From Sulfuricella sp. (GTDB lineage Bacteria > Pseudomonadota > Gammaproteobacteria > Burkholderiales > Sulfuricellaceae): 55,100 nt of DNA. The notes under the pieces were generated by a model, which was given only the letters and a program-made list of their open reading frames with translations, ran no database searches and was not told the origin of the DNA. A program made the translations under genes and the position numbers. Below, one piece after another: positions 7,674 to 17,317 of the stretch. The stretch lies in assembly GCA_028714315.1 (NCBI GenBank), contig JAQTMN010000010.1, forward strand, positions 1 through 55,100, read 5' to 3'. The stretch's first letter is position 1, and each line of letters begins with the position of its first letter.

Positions 7674-8132
7674 ATGGACGAGCAGGCCTACAAGGAAACC
7701 TACCGGGCGGTCGGCGCGCTCGCCTGCCCGTTCGAGAAGGCGCTGCTGATCTGCCGCTGCGAGTGCCGCGAAGCCCGGCGCGTCAACATCGCGGAACGGG
7801 TGGCGGTAAATTGCGGCGATGCGGCGGCGCAGGCGGATTGCGTGCTGCTGCACGGCCTGCTGCTGCACAGCGCGGCCTTCGCCCTGAAGCTGACCCACGC
7901 CGAAGCCGTGCTGCCCCACGCCAAGCACGTCAAGGTGCAGTGCGGCGGACTGCTCGGATTGCAGCACGCGGTGCGGCCCGAAGCGCCGGAAGCGGAGCCG
8001 GTGGCGGACATCTGCGGTCTGGTGCGGGAAGCGGAGGCGCTCTTCGGCAACTTGCAGGCCTTGCCCTATAGTGAAATTGTCCGGGGCATCGCCGGGTTTC
8101 AGGCGAGGAAGCGGTCGGGGGGTAGTGGATAG
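7674..8132 (+). CDS. conserved hypothetical protein, cysteine-containing
   Basis: 152 residues. The first part has a C-R-C-E-C cluster (ALLICRCECREARRVNIAER) and further cysteines at NCGD, ADC and VQCGG, an arrangement that could bind metal or be redox active. The rest is helical, with no signal peptide or membrane span. It follows the 75-residue gene by 16 bases and so is probably co-transcribed from the 7367 promoter. I do not recognise the family. Confidence 0.65.
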   Translation: MDEQAYKETYRAVGALACPFEKALLICRCECREARRVNIAERVAVNCGDAAAQADCVLLHGLLLHSAAFALKLTHAEAVLPHAKHVKVQCGGLLGLQHAVRPEAPEAEPVADICGLVREAEALFGNLQALPYSEIVRGIAGFQARKRSGGSG

Positions 8133-8154
8133 GATCGAATGATCCAGAGTGATC

Positions 8155-8222
8155 TTGTGGGTCAGGCTTCAGCCTGACATGTACGGCTGCGCCCTAAAGG
8201 GCACAAGAGCCGTACCCACAAA
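8155..8222. repeat. dispersed hairpin repeat (TTGTGGGTCAGGCTTCAGCC family)
   Basis: Ends TTGTGGGT and ACCCACAA are inverse complements, enclosing the small palindromes GTCAGGCTTCAGCCTGAC and GCCCTAAAGGGC. Relatives at 12277-12323, 14735-14777, 37268-37314 and (half) 46176-46200. Here it lies just past the 3' end of 8132 and before the convergent end of 8255, so it may also stop transcription. Confidence 0.75.
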
Positions 8223-8254
8223 ATGCATCGCCTTTTTCGGTATGACAATCCTGG

Positions 8255-8461
8255 TTAATCCGGTCCGCAGCTGCCGCGTTCGTCGTACACCGCCATGATC
8301 GCCTTGAGTTCGTCGAGCACGGCCTGGCGTTCCGCCGGGGGGAGTTCAAGCACTTCCGCCACCGGTTCGCCCCGTTCCAGCGTCAGGATCAGCCGCGATA
8401 CCTCCTTGCAGCCTTTTTGGCACAGGGTTTCGACGCAATGGGCGATTTTCGGGTGGTTCAT
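8255..8461 (-). CDS. small conserved hypothetical protein
   Basis: 68 residues, MNHPKIAHCVETLCQKGCKE then VSRLILTLERGEPVAEVLEL. Three cysteines (9, 14, 18) near the N-terminus are spaced C-x4-C-x3-C, and the C-terminal half is a helix rich in E/R/L (PPAERQAVLDELKAIM). It is divergent from hslO, with only 75 bases between the starts, so the two share a promoter region. The reading frame extends upstream inside hslO on the opposite strand, but the ATG at 8461 is the first that clears it. Function unknown; a redox-sensing role next to hslO is speculative. Confidence 0.65.
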   Translation of the reverse strand: MNHPKIAHCVETLCQKGCKEVSRLILTLERGEPVAEVLELPPAERQAVLDELKAIMAVYDERGSCGPD

Positions 8462-8536
8462 TTTTTTTGGCAGCGGGGACTGGGCTGTACAATGGCCCGA
8501 TTTTAATTCAAATGCTTTTTTGTCACGAGGACTAAT

Positions 8537-9412
8537 TTGAAGCAGAAAGATAGCTTGCAGCGTTTCATGTTCGAGCATGCCGCCGTGCGCGGCGAGATTG
8601 TTCATCTCGGGGCGACTTGGCAGGCGGTGCAGGAGCGGCGCGACTATCCGCCGGCATTGCGCGGCCTGCTCGGCGAGCTGATGGCCGCCGCCGCGCTGCT
8701 GTCCGCCACGCTCAAGTTCACTGGTTCGCTGATCATGCAAATTCAGGGCGGCGGGCCGGTCAAGCTTCTGGTGGTCGAGTGCGGCGCCGACCTGACGATG
8801 CGGGCGATGGCCCACTGGGAAGGCGATCTGGCCGAGACGGCAACGCTGCCCGAACTGGTGGGCGGCGGGCGCTTCGCCATCACCATCGATCCGAAGAAGG
8901 GCCGGCAGACCTACCAGGGCATCGTCGATCTGGAAGGCGACAGCGTTGCGGGCGTGCTGGAAAACTACATGCGCCGCTCGGAGCAGCTCGATACGCGGAT
9001 CTGGCTGGCCTGCGACAACCTGTCGGCGGGCGGCATGCTGCTGCAGAAAATGCCGGACAGCCCGGAAGCCGACGCGGATGCATGGAGCCGCGCCATCATC
9101 CTGGGCGGCACGGTCAAGCCGCGCGAGCTGCTGGAATTGCCCGCGCGGGAAGTGATCCGCCGCCTGTTCCACGAGGACGACATCCGCCTGTTCGACAGCA
9201 AGCCGCTGCATTTCGGCTGCACCTGCTCGCGCGAGCGGGTAGCATCCACCCTGCGCATGCTGGGCCATGACGAGGTGCGGGGGTTGCTGGAGGACACCGG
9301 CTATGTCGAAGTGGATTGCGAATTCTGCAACCGGCACTACGTCTTCGATGCGGTGGACGCCGAGCAGATATTCGCCGAAAACCCGGTGGAAGCGAGCCAT
9401 ACGCGGCATTGA
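8537..9412 (+). CDS. hslO: Hsp33 redox-regulated chaperonin
   Basis: 291 residues, full length for Hsp33, the cytoplasmic holdase activated by oxidation and unfolding. The zinc-binding redox switch is complete: C-x-C in FGCTCSRERV and C-x-x-C in DCEFCNRHY. The substrate-binding core is recognisable (GELMAAAALLSATLKFTGSL, IQGGGPVKLLVVEC, GRQTYQGIVDLEGDSVAGVL). The start is TTG at 8537, preceded by CACGAGGA as ribosome binding site; no upstream ATG fits. The GTPase and Hsp15-like genes follow on the same strand after a repeat tract. Confidence 0.97.
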   Translation: MKQKDSLQRFMFEHAAVRGEIVHLGATWQAVQERRDYPPALRGLLGELMAAAALLSATLKFTGSLIMQIQGGGPVKLLVVECGADLTMRAMAHWEGDLAETATLPELVGGGRFAITIDPKKGRQTYQGIVDLEGDSVAGVLENYMRRSEQLDTRIWLACDNLSAGGMLLQKMPDSPEADADAWSRAIILGGTVKPRELLELPAREVIRRLFHEDDIRLFDSKPLHFGCTCSRERVASTLRMLGHDEVRGLLEDTGYVEVDCEFCNRHYVFDAVDAEQIFAENPVEASHTRH

Positions 9413-9417
9413 GAGAG

Positions 9418-9600
9418 TGATCAGTGGTCAGTGATCAGTTATCAGTTATCAGTTATCAGTGATCAGTGATCAGTGATCAGTGATCAGTGATCAGTCTTCA
9501 GTAATTCAGTCTTCAAGCCTTTGCGCGGCGAAGCGGCGTGGTTTGGCTGTTAACTGACCGCTGACAACTGACAACTGATTACCGATCACTGATCACTGAA
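9418..9600. repeat. tandem GATCAGT tract with inverted counterpart
   Basis: From 9418 to about 9505 the sequence is built of about a dozen 7-nt GATCAGT/TATCAGT units; from 9551 to 9600 the inverse units (ACTGATCAC, CAACTGACAA) follow. The middle holds TTTGCGCGGCGAAGCGGCG. The whole forms a large imperfect hairpin between hslO and the next gene. A shorter copy lies at 38213-38285. The even unit length, with no spacers, rules out CRISPR. Confidence 0.8.
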
Positions 9601-9619
9601 TCGACGGAAATCCTAGCCC

Positions 9620-10945
9620 ATGAATCCACCACGCAAAGCCATCATTCTTGGCGCCGCCGGGCGCGATTTCCATAATTTCAACGTCTTCTTCCGCGGGCAT
9701 GCGGGCTACCGGGTGGTCGCCTTCACTGCCACGCAGATTCCCTATATCGAGCACCGCACCTATCCCGCCAGTCTGTCCGGCCCGCTTTATCCGGCGGGCA
9801 TCCCGATCTTCCCGGAAAGCGAGCTTCCCGGCCTGATCCGCCGCTTCGGCGTGCAAGACATTTTTTTCGCCTACAGCGACGTGCCCCACGCGCACGTCAT
9901 GCATCTCGCCTCGCTGGCGTTTTCGTGCGGCGCGAGCTTTCACCTGCTCGGGCCGGACGACACCATGCTGAAATCCGCCAAGCCGGTCGTCGCGGTGCTT
10001 GCGGCCCGCACCGGCGCGGGCAAGAGCACGGTGACCCGCTACCTGCGCGCCGCGCTGGCCGAATCGGGGCGGCGGGCGGTGGCGGTGCGCCATCCGATGC
10101 CCTACGGGCGCTTCGACAAGAGCGTGGAGCGCTATGCCACCAGCCGCGACGTGACCGATTCCGGCATCACCGTCGAGGAGATGGAGGAATACCAGCAGCA
10201 CGTGGACGAAGGCGGCGTGGTGTTTTCCGGCGTGGATTACGGCGCCATCCTGGAGCGCGCCGAGGCCGAGGCGGACGTGATCCTGTGGGACGGCGGCAAC
10301 AACGACATGGCTTTCTACCGGCCCGACGTGACGGTGGTCGTGCTCGACCCGCTGCGCCCCGGCGAGGAAGATGCCTATTTTCCCGGCGAGGCGAACGTGC
10401 GCGCGGCGGACATCATCGTCATCAACAAGGCGAACGCCGCCGGGCCGGAAGGCCTCGCGCGGGCGCGGGCGGCGGCGCGGGCGCTCAATCCCGCCGCGCC
10501 GGTGGTGCAGATGGACTCGGAGGCGACGGTGGACCGGCCCGAGCTGATCGAGGGCAAAAACGTGCTGGTGGTGGAAGACGGCCCCTCGATCACGCACGGC
10601 GGCCTGTCCGAGGCGGTCGGTGCGTGGGCGGCGCGGCGGCTCGGCGCGCGCCCGGTGGACCCGCGCCCCTACGCGGTGGGTTCGCTGCGCGCGGCCTATG
10701 AGAACTTCCCGCGGATGGGCGCGGTGCTGCCGGCGCTGGGCTACAGCGCGCAACAGCTGGACGAACTGCGCCGCACCATCGCCGCCACGCCGTGCGACGC
10801 GGTATTGCTCGGCACGCCCGCCGACCTGGCGCAGGTCGCCGGCATCGCCCAGCCGGTGGCGCGGGCCAGATTCGCGGCCCGCGATACCGGTTCGCCCAGC
10901 CTGAGGGAACTGGTGCTGGAACGGCTGCGGAGCGTGCGGGAATGA
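9620..10945 (+). CDS. cyclic 2,3-diphosphoglycerate synthetase-like P-loop protein
   Basis: 441 residues. A Walker A motif AARTGAGKST (about residues 128-137) begins a SIMIBI-like NTPase region, with V-R-H-P-M-P-Y and, further on, VILWDGGNNDMAF, then VINKANAA as the guanine-type NKxD-like segment. The first 115 residues form a Rossmann-like domain (KAIILGAAGRDFHNFNVFFR). This architecture is that of the cyclic-2,3-diphosphoglycerate synthetase family of archaea; bacterial members are often annotated so without proof of activity. It overlaps the S4 protein gene by 4 bp (ATGA). The substrate here is unproven. Confidence 0.8.
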   Translation: MNPPRKAIILGAAGRDFHNFNVFFRGHAGYRVVAFTATQIPYIEHRTYPASLSGPLYPAGIPIFPESELPGLIRRFGVQDIFFAYSDVPHAHVMHLASLAFSCGASFHLLGPDDTMLKSAKPVVAVLAARTGAGKSTVTRYLRAALAESGRRAVAVRHPMPYGRFDKSVERYATSRDVTDSGITVEEMEEYQQHVDEGGVVFSGVDYGAILERAEAEADVILWDGGNNDMAFYRPDVTVVVLDPLRPGEEDAYFPGEANVRAADIIVINKANAAGPEGLARARAAARALNPAAPVVQMDSEATVDRPELIEGKNVLVVEDGPSITHGGLSEAVGAWAARRLGARPVDPRPYAVGSLRAAYENFPRMGAVLPALGYSAQQLDELRRTIAATPCDAVLLGTPADLAQVAGIAQPVARARFAARDTGSPSLRELVLERLRSVRE

Positions 10946-11328
10946 GCGAAGACGGAAAACTGCGCATCGACAAATGGCTGTGGGCGGCGCGCTTCTTCAA
11001 GACGCGCGCGCTCGCGGCGGAAGCGGTGGACGGCGGCAAAGCGCACCTCAACGGCACGCGCGTCAAGCCGGCCAAGGCGGTAAACGTCGGCGACCGGCTC
11101 GAGATTCGCGTCGGCCGGTTCGAATTTGTCGTCGTGGTGCAGGGTTTGTCCGCGCGGCGCGGCCCGGCCAGCGAAGCCGCGAAGCTGTACGAGGAAACCG
11201 CCGAAAGCCGCGCCGCGCGCGAGGCGCTGGTGGCGCAGATGAAAGCCGAAGCGGCGCCCGGCGCGGAACGCCAGGGCCGCCCCACCAAGCGTGACCGGCG
11301 CCACATCGTGCGCTTCACCGGCGGTTGA
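10942..11328 (+). CDS. hslR: S4-domain RNA-binding protein, Hsp15-like
   Basis: 128 residues. The S4 domain starts almost at once (LRIDKWLWAARFFKTRALAA, then VDGGKAHLNGTRVKPAKAVN, VGDRLEIR), the same order as Hsp15 (HslR), which binds free 50S subunits carrying a nascent chain and helps recycle them. The C-terminal basic helix and the end RPTKRDRRHIVRF also match Hsp15. The ATG at 10942 overlaps the upstream stop by 4 bp. Proximity of hslO and hslR-like genes echoes their pairing in Gammaproteobacteria, here with a GTPase gene between them. Confidence 0.88.
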   Translation: MSEDGKLRIDKWLWAARFFKTRALAAEAVDGGKAHLNGTRVKPAKAVNVGDRLEIRVGRFEFVVVVQGLSARRGPASEAAKLYEETAESRAAREALVAQMKAEAAPGAERQGRPTKRDRRHIVRFTGG

Positions 11329-11348
11329 TCCAGTGACAAAAAAACTGA

Positions 11349-11410
11349 TGGCCGCGAAAAGGCACAAAAGGCGCAAAGAGGAAGGAACCTTTTGTGCCTT
11401 TTTGCGGCTA
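11349..11410. repeat. dispersed hairpin repeat (GGCCGCGAAAAGGCGCAAA family)
   Basis: GGCCGCGAAAAGGCACAAAA and TTTTGTGCCTTTTTGCGGC are near-perfect inverse arms around a short loop. Same family as 29237-29513 (interrupted), 38731-38852, 41822-41915 and 52597-52732. It sits between convergent gene ends (11328 and 11484) and could act as a bidirectional stop. Confidence 0.75.
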
Positions 11411-11483
11411 AAGAACGGCGCCAAAAAAAGAGGGAAAACACCCAAGGCGCTTTCCCTTGAAGTGCGGCATCGCGCCGCTGAGT

Positions 11484-12140
11484 CTATAAAGTCAGGCTGG
11501 ACGTCACGATACTCCAGGTGAGCAGCGTGAGATACATCATCGCCGCCCATCCGACCATGCCGCCCGCGACCGTCAGGTAGCGGAACAAGGCCCCTTCGCG
11601 CTGTTCATCGAGCTTGAGGATCGTCGGCGTCGCGTAGTACAGGATCACGGCCGAGGCGAGCAGGGCTAGCGCGCCGATGGTCATGTCGATCATGAAGCTC
11701 GGGATGAACAGGCACAACGAGCCGATCCACAACGGCGTGGGCGCGATCGCCGCCAGGGTGAAGGCGTCGCGGAATTCGACCCTGGGCACGTCCACCGGCT
11801 CGCCGATGGACGGCGCTTCCGGCGGAAACTCCATCAGCTTTTGCGGGCTGTGGATCACCTTCAGCTCGGTGCGCGCGACGAACTCGACGGCGCCCGCCAT
11901 CGCGAAAACCCCCGCCAGTTCGTAGACGAAAAACGCCCCGCTGAGGATTTGCAGCTGGCTGGCCGTCAGGCTCAGCGCCGGCAGCAGGTTCTCGTGGTAG
12001 GCCGTCCCCGCGTAATACAGCATCAGCGCGGGAATGAGCGACATCGGCAGGACATAGAAGAAAAACATCAGGGGAACCGACAAATGACGGCGGGACAAGG
12101 TGTCCCAGGCGTGAAACTCGGGTAAATGGAGCATATTCAT
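11484..12140 (-). CDS. Yip1-family inner-membrane protein
   Basis: 218 residues with five predicted membrane spans, beginning at VPLMFFFYVLPMSLIPALML, LLPALSLTASQ..FFVYELAGVF, LAAIAPTPLWIGSLCLFIPS, MTIGALALLASAVILYY and AGGMVGWAAMMYLTLLTW. The N-terminal soluble stretch and the P-x-x-W-I-G motif in span 3 are typical of Yip1/DUF1282 membrane proteins. The ATG at 12140 is preceded by a strong GGAGGTG. Cytoplasmic or envelope role unknown. Monocistronic, bounded by repeats on both sides. Confidence 0.8.
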   Translation of the reverse strand: MNMLHLPEFHAWDTLSRRHLSVPLMFFFYVLPMSLIPALMLYYAGTAYHENLLPALSLTASQLQILSGAFFVYELAGVFAMAGAVEFVARTELKVIHSPQKLMEFPPEAPSIGEPVDVPRVEFRDAFTLAAIAPTPLWIGSLCLFIPSFMIDMTIGALALLASAVILYYATPTILKLDEQREGALFRYLTVAGGMVGWAAMMYLTLLTWSIVTSSLTL

Positions 12141-12276
12141 GTTGCACCTCCAATTCCAAAAAAGTTGATTGGGTTTTACCAATTTGTTTATAAATCAATA
12201 GACAGAAGATGCCGGAAAAAGTTGTCTGGAATGACGGATGAATGCGGCGTGGGGCGCCGCTGAGAGGAGTGCAACC

Positions 12277-12323
12277 TGTGGGTCAGGCTTCAGCCTGACT
12301 GTACGGCTAAAGCCGCACCCACA
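12277..12323. repeat. dispersed hairpin repeat (TTGTGGGTCAGGCTTCAGCC family)
   Basis: TGTGGGT and ACCCACA arms enclose GTCAGGCTTCAGCCTGAC and GGCTAAAGCC. It abuts the left member of the 274-bp inverted repeat. The interval 12141-12622 is entirely non-genic, made of this repeat and the next one. Confidence 0.7.
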
Positions 12324-12329
12324 ACGGAC

Positions 12330-12603
12330 GTCAGGCTGCACCCGCAAGGAGTGGCAGCAAGCTGCACTCCGACTTTCTATCGACTAAAGTCGATGAAAGA
12401 TCGTATGTCCCCGCCGCGAGCGGCAGCCAACCCTCACCCTAACCCTCTCCCAAAGGGAGAGGGAACGATCGCCCTCTCTCCCTTTGGGATAACCAGCGAC
12501 TTGGCTGGCGTAGTTTGCCAGCCTAGTCGAATGGTTAGTAGTTCCATCAGAGGGTTGGAGAGAGGGCTGCTGCTCGCACGGGCGAGAAAGCCTGACCTAC
12601 AAA
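12330..12603 (+). repeat. left copy of 274-bp inverted repeat flanking prfC
   Basis: Runs from GTCAGGCTGCACCCGCAAGG to GCCTGACCTACAAA. The reverse complement of 14461-14734 matches it base for base except for about three positions near the prfC-side end. It contains nested palindromes (CTCTCCCAAAGGGAGAG, CGACTAAAGTCG). It ends 19 bases from the prfC stop codon. No gene is encoded; an open frame across it exists in both copies but looks non-coding. Confidence 0.9.
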
Positions 12604-12622
12604 TCGCGCCTTTGAGGCTGGC

Positions 12623-14197
<1,575 letters not shown>

Positions 14198-14460
14198 GGC
14201 AAAAGATTGTTTCGGCAGCTAAAAGAGGCGAAATTATAGCGGTTTGGCCATTTGATAAATAGCCCGGCGGAAACTAATATTTAATCCAGAAGTCCATTAG
14301 GGCGCGAGCCGCCAGCGCGCTATGAAACGCTAAGTCGTCCCGCGAAGGCGGGATCCAGGATTTTAAGTTGACGGGGTTCCCGCCTACGACGAAAAAGACT
14401 TGGTCAGCGTTTTCCTAACGGTCATGGCGAAATTGCCACCCTGGATAATGAAGCGGCGAG

Positions 14461-14734
14461 TTTGTGGGTCAGGCTTTCTCGCCCGTGCGAGCAGCAGCCC
14501 TCTCTCCAGCTCTCTGATGGAACTACTAACCATTCGACTAGGCTGGCAAACTACGCCAGCCAAGTCGCTGGTTATCCCAAAGGGAGAGAGGGCGATCGTT
14601 CCCTCTCCCTTTGGGAGAGGGTTAGGGTGAGGGTTGGCTGCCGCTCGCGGCGGGGACATACGATCTTTCATCGACTTTAGTCGATAGAAAGTCGGAGTGC
14701 AGCTTGCTGCCACTCCTTGCGGGTGCAGCCTGAC
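14461..14734 (-). repeat. right copy of 274-bp inverted repeat flanking prfC
   Basis: Inverse complement of 12330-12603, with about three mismatches counted by eye over 274 bases. The 1857 bases between the copies hold prfC and its 5' region. The interval 14198-14919 contains this copy, a hairpin repeat at 14735-14777, and, at 14260-14460, no recognisable feature. Confidence 0.9.
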
Positions 14735-14777
14735 TGTGCGGCTACGCCCTAAAGGGCACAAGAGCCGCACCCACAAC
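14735..14777. repeat. dispersed hairpin repeat fragment
   Basis: TGTGCGGCTACGCCCTAAAG then GGCACAAGAGCCGCACCCACA is the right half of the unit seen at 8155-8222. It is fused to the end of the right 274-bp copy, just as a full unit precedes the left copy. Confidence 0.6.
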
Positions 14778-14919
14778 CGCTCGAATTTTACGCTAAAGAA
14801 AATTGTTCAACGGCCGATTAATGCGGTTAGGCGCCGATATCGATAATCGGCGTTTGTGGTTCCTGGCGGCGGGTCACTGCCGCTCCTGGATTAGAAAATA
14901 TTCCGAGGACTCGAGGACT

Positions 14920-15267
14920 ATGCGCTACGCCCCTGATTTGCCGCCGCCGGTGGCCCCCGCCGCTGAAACCGATCTGCCCGGCCCCCTCTTCGCCGTCCAG
15001 CCTCCGCGGCGGATCGAACCGCGCACGCTGGTGCCCCTGGTGACGCAGCGCTTCAACCCCAAGGCCAAGAAGCCCGACGAGCCGAACCGAGAGGCGGCAC
15101 CTCCCCAGAGCCCCCAGATCGAACAGCGCGTCCGGCCCGATCGCCGCGAAATGTGCCGCCGCGTCGCGCGCGCCGAGCCGTTTCTGGATACCCGCAGCCG
15201 GGTGGAGAGAAGGAAGAAGGCGCGGCGCGGCGACGACGTCGCGACGACGCTGGATGAGGAAGGGTGA
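14920..15267 (+). CDS. proline- and arginine-rich hypothetical protein
   Basis: 115 residues from the ATG at 14920, preceded by GAGGAC. The first part is proline-rich (MRYAPDLPPPVAPAAETDLP), the second is strongly basic (RVRPDRREMCRRVARAEPFL, RSRVERRKKARRGDD). No signal peptide, no globular core obvious; probably disordered and nucleic-acid or protein binding. The gene start upstream at 14803 is less likely because it runs through intergenic sequence. It is convergent with the PilZ gene at 15326. I do not recognise it. Confidence 0.55.
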   Translation: MRYAPDLPPPVAPAAETDLPGPLFAVQPPRRIEPRTLVPLVTQRFNPKAKKPDEPNREAAPPQSPQIEQRVRPDRREMCRRVARAEPFLDTRSRVERRKKARRGDDVATTLDEEG

Positions 15268-15325
15268 GGCGTTGAGGTGAGGCGATGCAGGCGGGCTCTC
15301 GCCTCACCTCTCACCGCAGTTCTCG

Positions 15326-15718
15326 CTATTCCCGAATTTTCAATATCGCCGTGCCGATTTCATAACTGTGGCCGGCTACCAGCTGGACGCAGCGCCTGAC
15401 CTGCACCAGCGCGCGCAACGGCTTGGTGGCGGAACCTTGCGGCGGAAGGACGTGGATTTCAAGCAGCTGGCCGAAGCGCGGGATGTAATCGGTGACGATG
15501 GCCACGCCGTCCACGCTCAAATCCTTGGTGGTGCCGTAAGCGGTCTCGCCGCTTTCGGTGGCGCGGATTTTTACCTGGCAGTTGAGAGGGATACGCCGCG
15601 CGTTGCGCATCTCGCCCTTGTTGCTCTTCTGGCGTCCGCCGGGGATGAGGCGGAGCTTGACGGTCGGGTCGTCCTGGGCTGCGCGTTGTTCCAAGACAGA
15701 GGCTTCAGCGTATGGCAT
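15326..15718 (-). CDS. PilZ-domain protein
   Basis: 130 residues; a short N-terminal extension then a PilZ domain. The c-di-GMP binding motifs are degenerate but visible: RNARRIPLNCQVKI (R-x3-R type: R38-N-A-R-R) and, about 30 residues on, DLSVDGVAIVTD corresponding to D/N-x-S-x-x-G. The rest (GQLLEIHVLPPQGSATKPLR, VQVRRC) matches the barrel strands. The ATG at 15718 (MPYAEASVLEQ) is chosen as the first that follows a ribosome site (GGGAGGAA). Likely a cytoplasmic c-di-GMP receptor. Monocistronic. Confidence 0.85.
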   Translation of the reverse strand: MPYAEASVLEQRAAQDDPTVKLRLIPGGRQKSNKGEMRNARRIPLNCQVKIRATESGETAYGTTKDLSVDGVAIVTDYIPRFGQLLEIHVLPPQGSATKPLRALVQVRRCVQLVAGHSYEIGTAILKIRE

Positions 15719-15938
15719 AGAGTTCCTCCCTGGCAGTGAATGAAGTGCAGTGACTGGAGTCATGACCACAACATGTTGGCCGATTGTTTTTATTGGTGTC
15801 AATATATAGTGGTGAAGTCTAGAGGAAAATGCCAGATTCGGCAATATGCCGGAGCGATTGTTTTGGCGGGGCGAAAAATTCGCGAAACCGCCAGGCGCGA
15901 CGGCTTGGTGCGCGCGGCCTAATCCTGTATGGGCTGAT

Positions 15939-17306
15939 TTAGAGGCGAAGTTCCAGCACTGTCCAGTGGCCACACCCGGCCAGGCCGAAACTGTGTTTCT
16001 TGGGGTTGGTTCCGATGATGCGATAGCCAAACTTGTCCACATACCATCGAATGACATCCGGCCGGTCCGCCTCGGTGCGAACTTCCCGGATGCCTTTGTC
16101 GCGCATTTCAGCCAGGCGCGCTTCCTGAAGCTTGTGGCCGACGCCGCAGCCGATGAATTCGGGATCCACCGCCAGGCTGGCGGTTTCCGCCCGCGTGGAA
16201 TCGATCTGTAGCCAACTTGCCACGCCAACGATCTTGCCTTGCAGGATGGCGACAAAGGTGTTGGCCAGTTCCAGATGGTCGCGTTCCGGATGAGGGATAC
16301 GTTCTGAAGCCTGCAACGGTGCCATGTTCCACCTTCCGAGCACCGCCATCGCGGCGGGCATGTCCTCCGCGCGCATTTTGCGGATGACCGTCTGGGTGGC
16401 AAGCCAGTTTTCCGGATCGTCCAGCCGCAGTCTGTTACGCACTTCGCCGCAGGTGGCGATAGGGCGGCCAAACTCTCCCGCCAGGCGGGTGATGCGTTCA
16501 ACCAGCGCCCTGTTGGTGGCGGCCTTCAGGTCGCCATAATCGTAGTAGGCGTTGTCTTCCAGACCCACCCGCACGTGGCCGCCCATGAGCAGGGCGGCGC
16601 TGTTCATCGCGAGTTGATGGCGGCCGATGCCGGCGCCGGCCCAAATCCAGTGGCGGGGCAGTTCACGCGCGAGTGCGGCCATGTCCTGTACGCGTCCCGG
16701 CAGCGTGCCGAGATTGCCGAGGAGCAGGTTGATGTAGCAGGTGTGCGGAAGGAATCCTTTGCGCTGCAAATAGTAGCCGTAGTTGACCATCCCCATGTCG
16801 AACGCCTCGAGCTCCGGCGTCACCCCACGCTCGCGCATGCGCGTGCACAGGGCTTGTACCATCTCCGGCGCGTTGACTGATGCCTGAGTGGGAAAGTTGA
16901 GCGATCCCAGGGTGAGCGAGGCCATGTCCGGTTTTTCCTGTCCGCCCAGTTCCAGCACGGCGGCGCGCTTTTCCAGCGTGCCATGCTGACGCCCGCCCGT
17001 GGTGGCAACCAGGATGGCATCGGGACGGTGGCGTCGAATGTCCCCAAAAATTCGACCAAACACCTCCGGCTGCCAAGTCGGGATGCCGTCGGCGTCGCGG
17101 GCGTGGATATGGAGCATGCTCGCCCCTGCCTCCAGCACCTCGATGGCATCCTCGACAATTTCCGAAACCGTGAGCGGAACATGTGGACTGGTTTGCCTGG
17201 TGGGGACATTGCCGGTGAGGCAGACGTTGATGATCAACGGTTCCGGCGGAATGCCAAGGGGAGGCGTGCCGCCGTATAGCGCGCCGTAATTGGGTTCTCT
17301 GTTCAC
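15939..17306 (-). CDS. BKACE (DUF849) enzyme fused to GNAT acyltransferase
   Basis: 455 residues, two domains. Residues 1-300 are a beta-keto-acid cleavage enzyme: VCLTGNVPTRQTSPHVPLT, metal-binding His66 and His68 in MLHIHARD, and Glu249 in VRVGLEDN, the usual Zn ligands; these enzymes transfer an acetyl unit from acetyl-CoA to or from a beta-keto acid. Residues 304-454 are a GNAT fold: VIRKMRAEDMPAAMAVL, VGVASWLQIDSTRAETASLA and the acyl-CoA loop FIGCGVGHKL. Most DUF849 proteins are single-domain. It is the last gene of a four-gene operon, 11 bases after the ligase gene. The substrate is unknown. Confidence 0.85.
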   Translation of the reverse strand: MNREPNYGALYGGTPPLGIPPEPLIINVCLTGNVPTRQTSPHVPLTVSEIVEDAIEVLEAGASMLHIHARDADGIPTWQPEVFGRIFGDIRRHRPDAILVATTGGRQHGTLEKRAAVLELGGQEKPDMASLTLGSLNFPTQASVNAPEMVQALCTRMRERGVTPELEAFDMGMVNYGYYLQRKGFLPHTCYINLLLGNLGTLPGRVQDMAALARELPRHWIWAGAGIGRHQLAMNSAALLMGGHVRVGLEDNAYYDYGDLKAATNRALVERITRLAGEFGRPIATCGEVRNRLRLDDPENWLATQTVIRKMRAEDMPAAMAVLGRWNMAPLQASERIPHPERDHLELANTFVAILQGKIVGVASWLQIDSTRAETASLAVDPEFIGCGVGHKLQEARLAEMRDKGIREVRTEADRPDVIRWYVDKFGYRIIGTNPKKHSFGLAGCGHWTVLELRL

Positions 17307-17317
17307 AATGTCTCCGT

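Noticed and set aside
8255..9409. A 384-codon minus-strand frame covering hslO
   Set aside because: The part opposite hslO has no motif; only the last 68 codons, beyond hslO, look like a real small gene.
9418..9600. Possible CRISPR array
   Set aside because: The units are 7 bases with no unique spacers of 25-40 bases, and no cas gene is nearby.
14384..14776. A 130-codon frame in the right 274-bp repeat, with a near copy in the left one
   Set aside because: The frame is shared only because the DNA is repeated; its translation reads through palindromes (NPHPNPLPKGEG type) and has no ribosome site.
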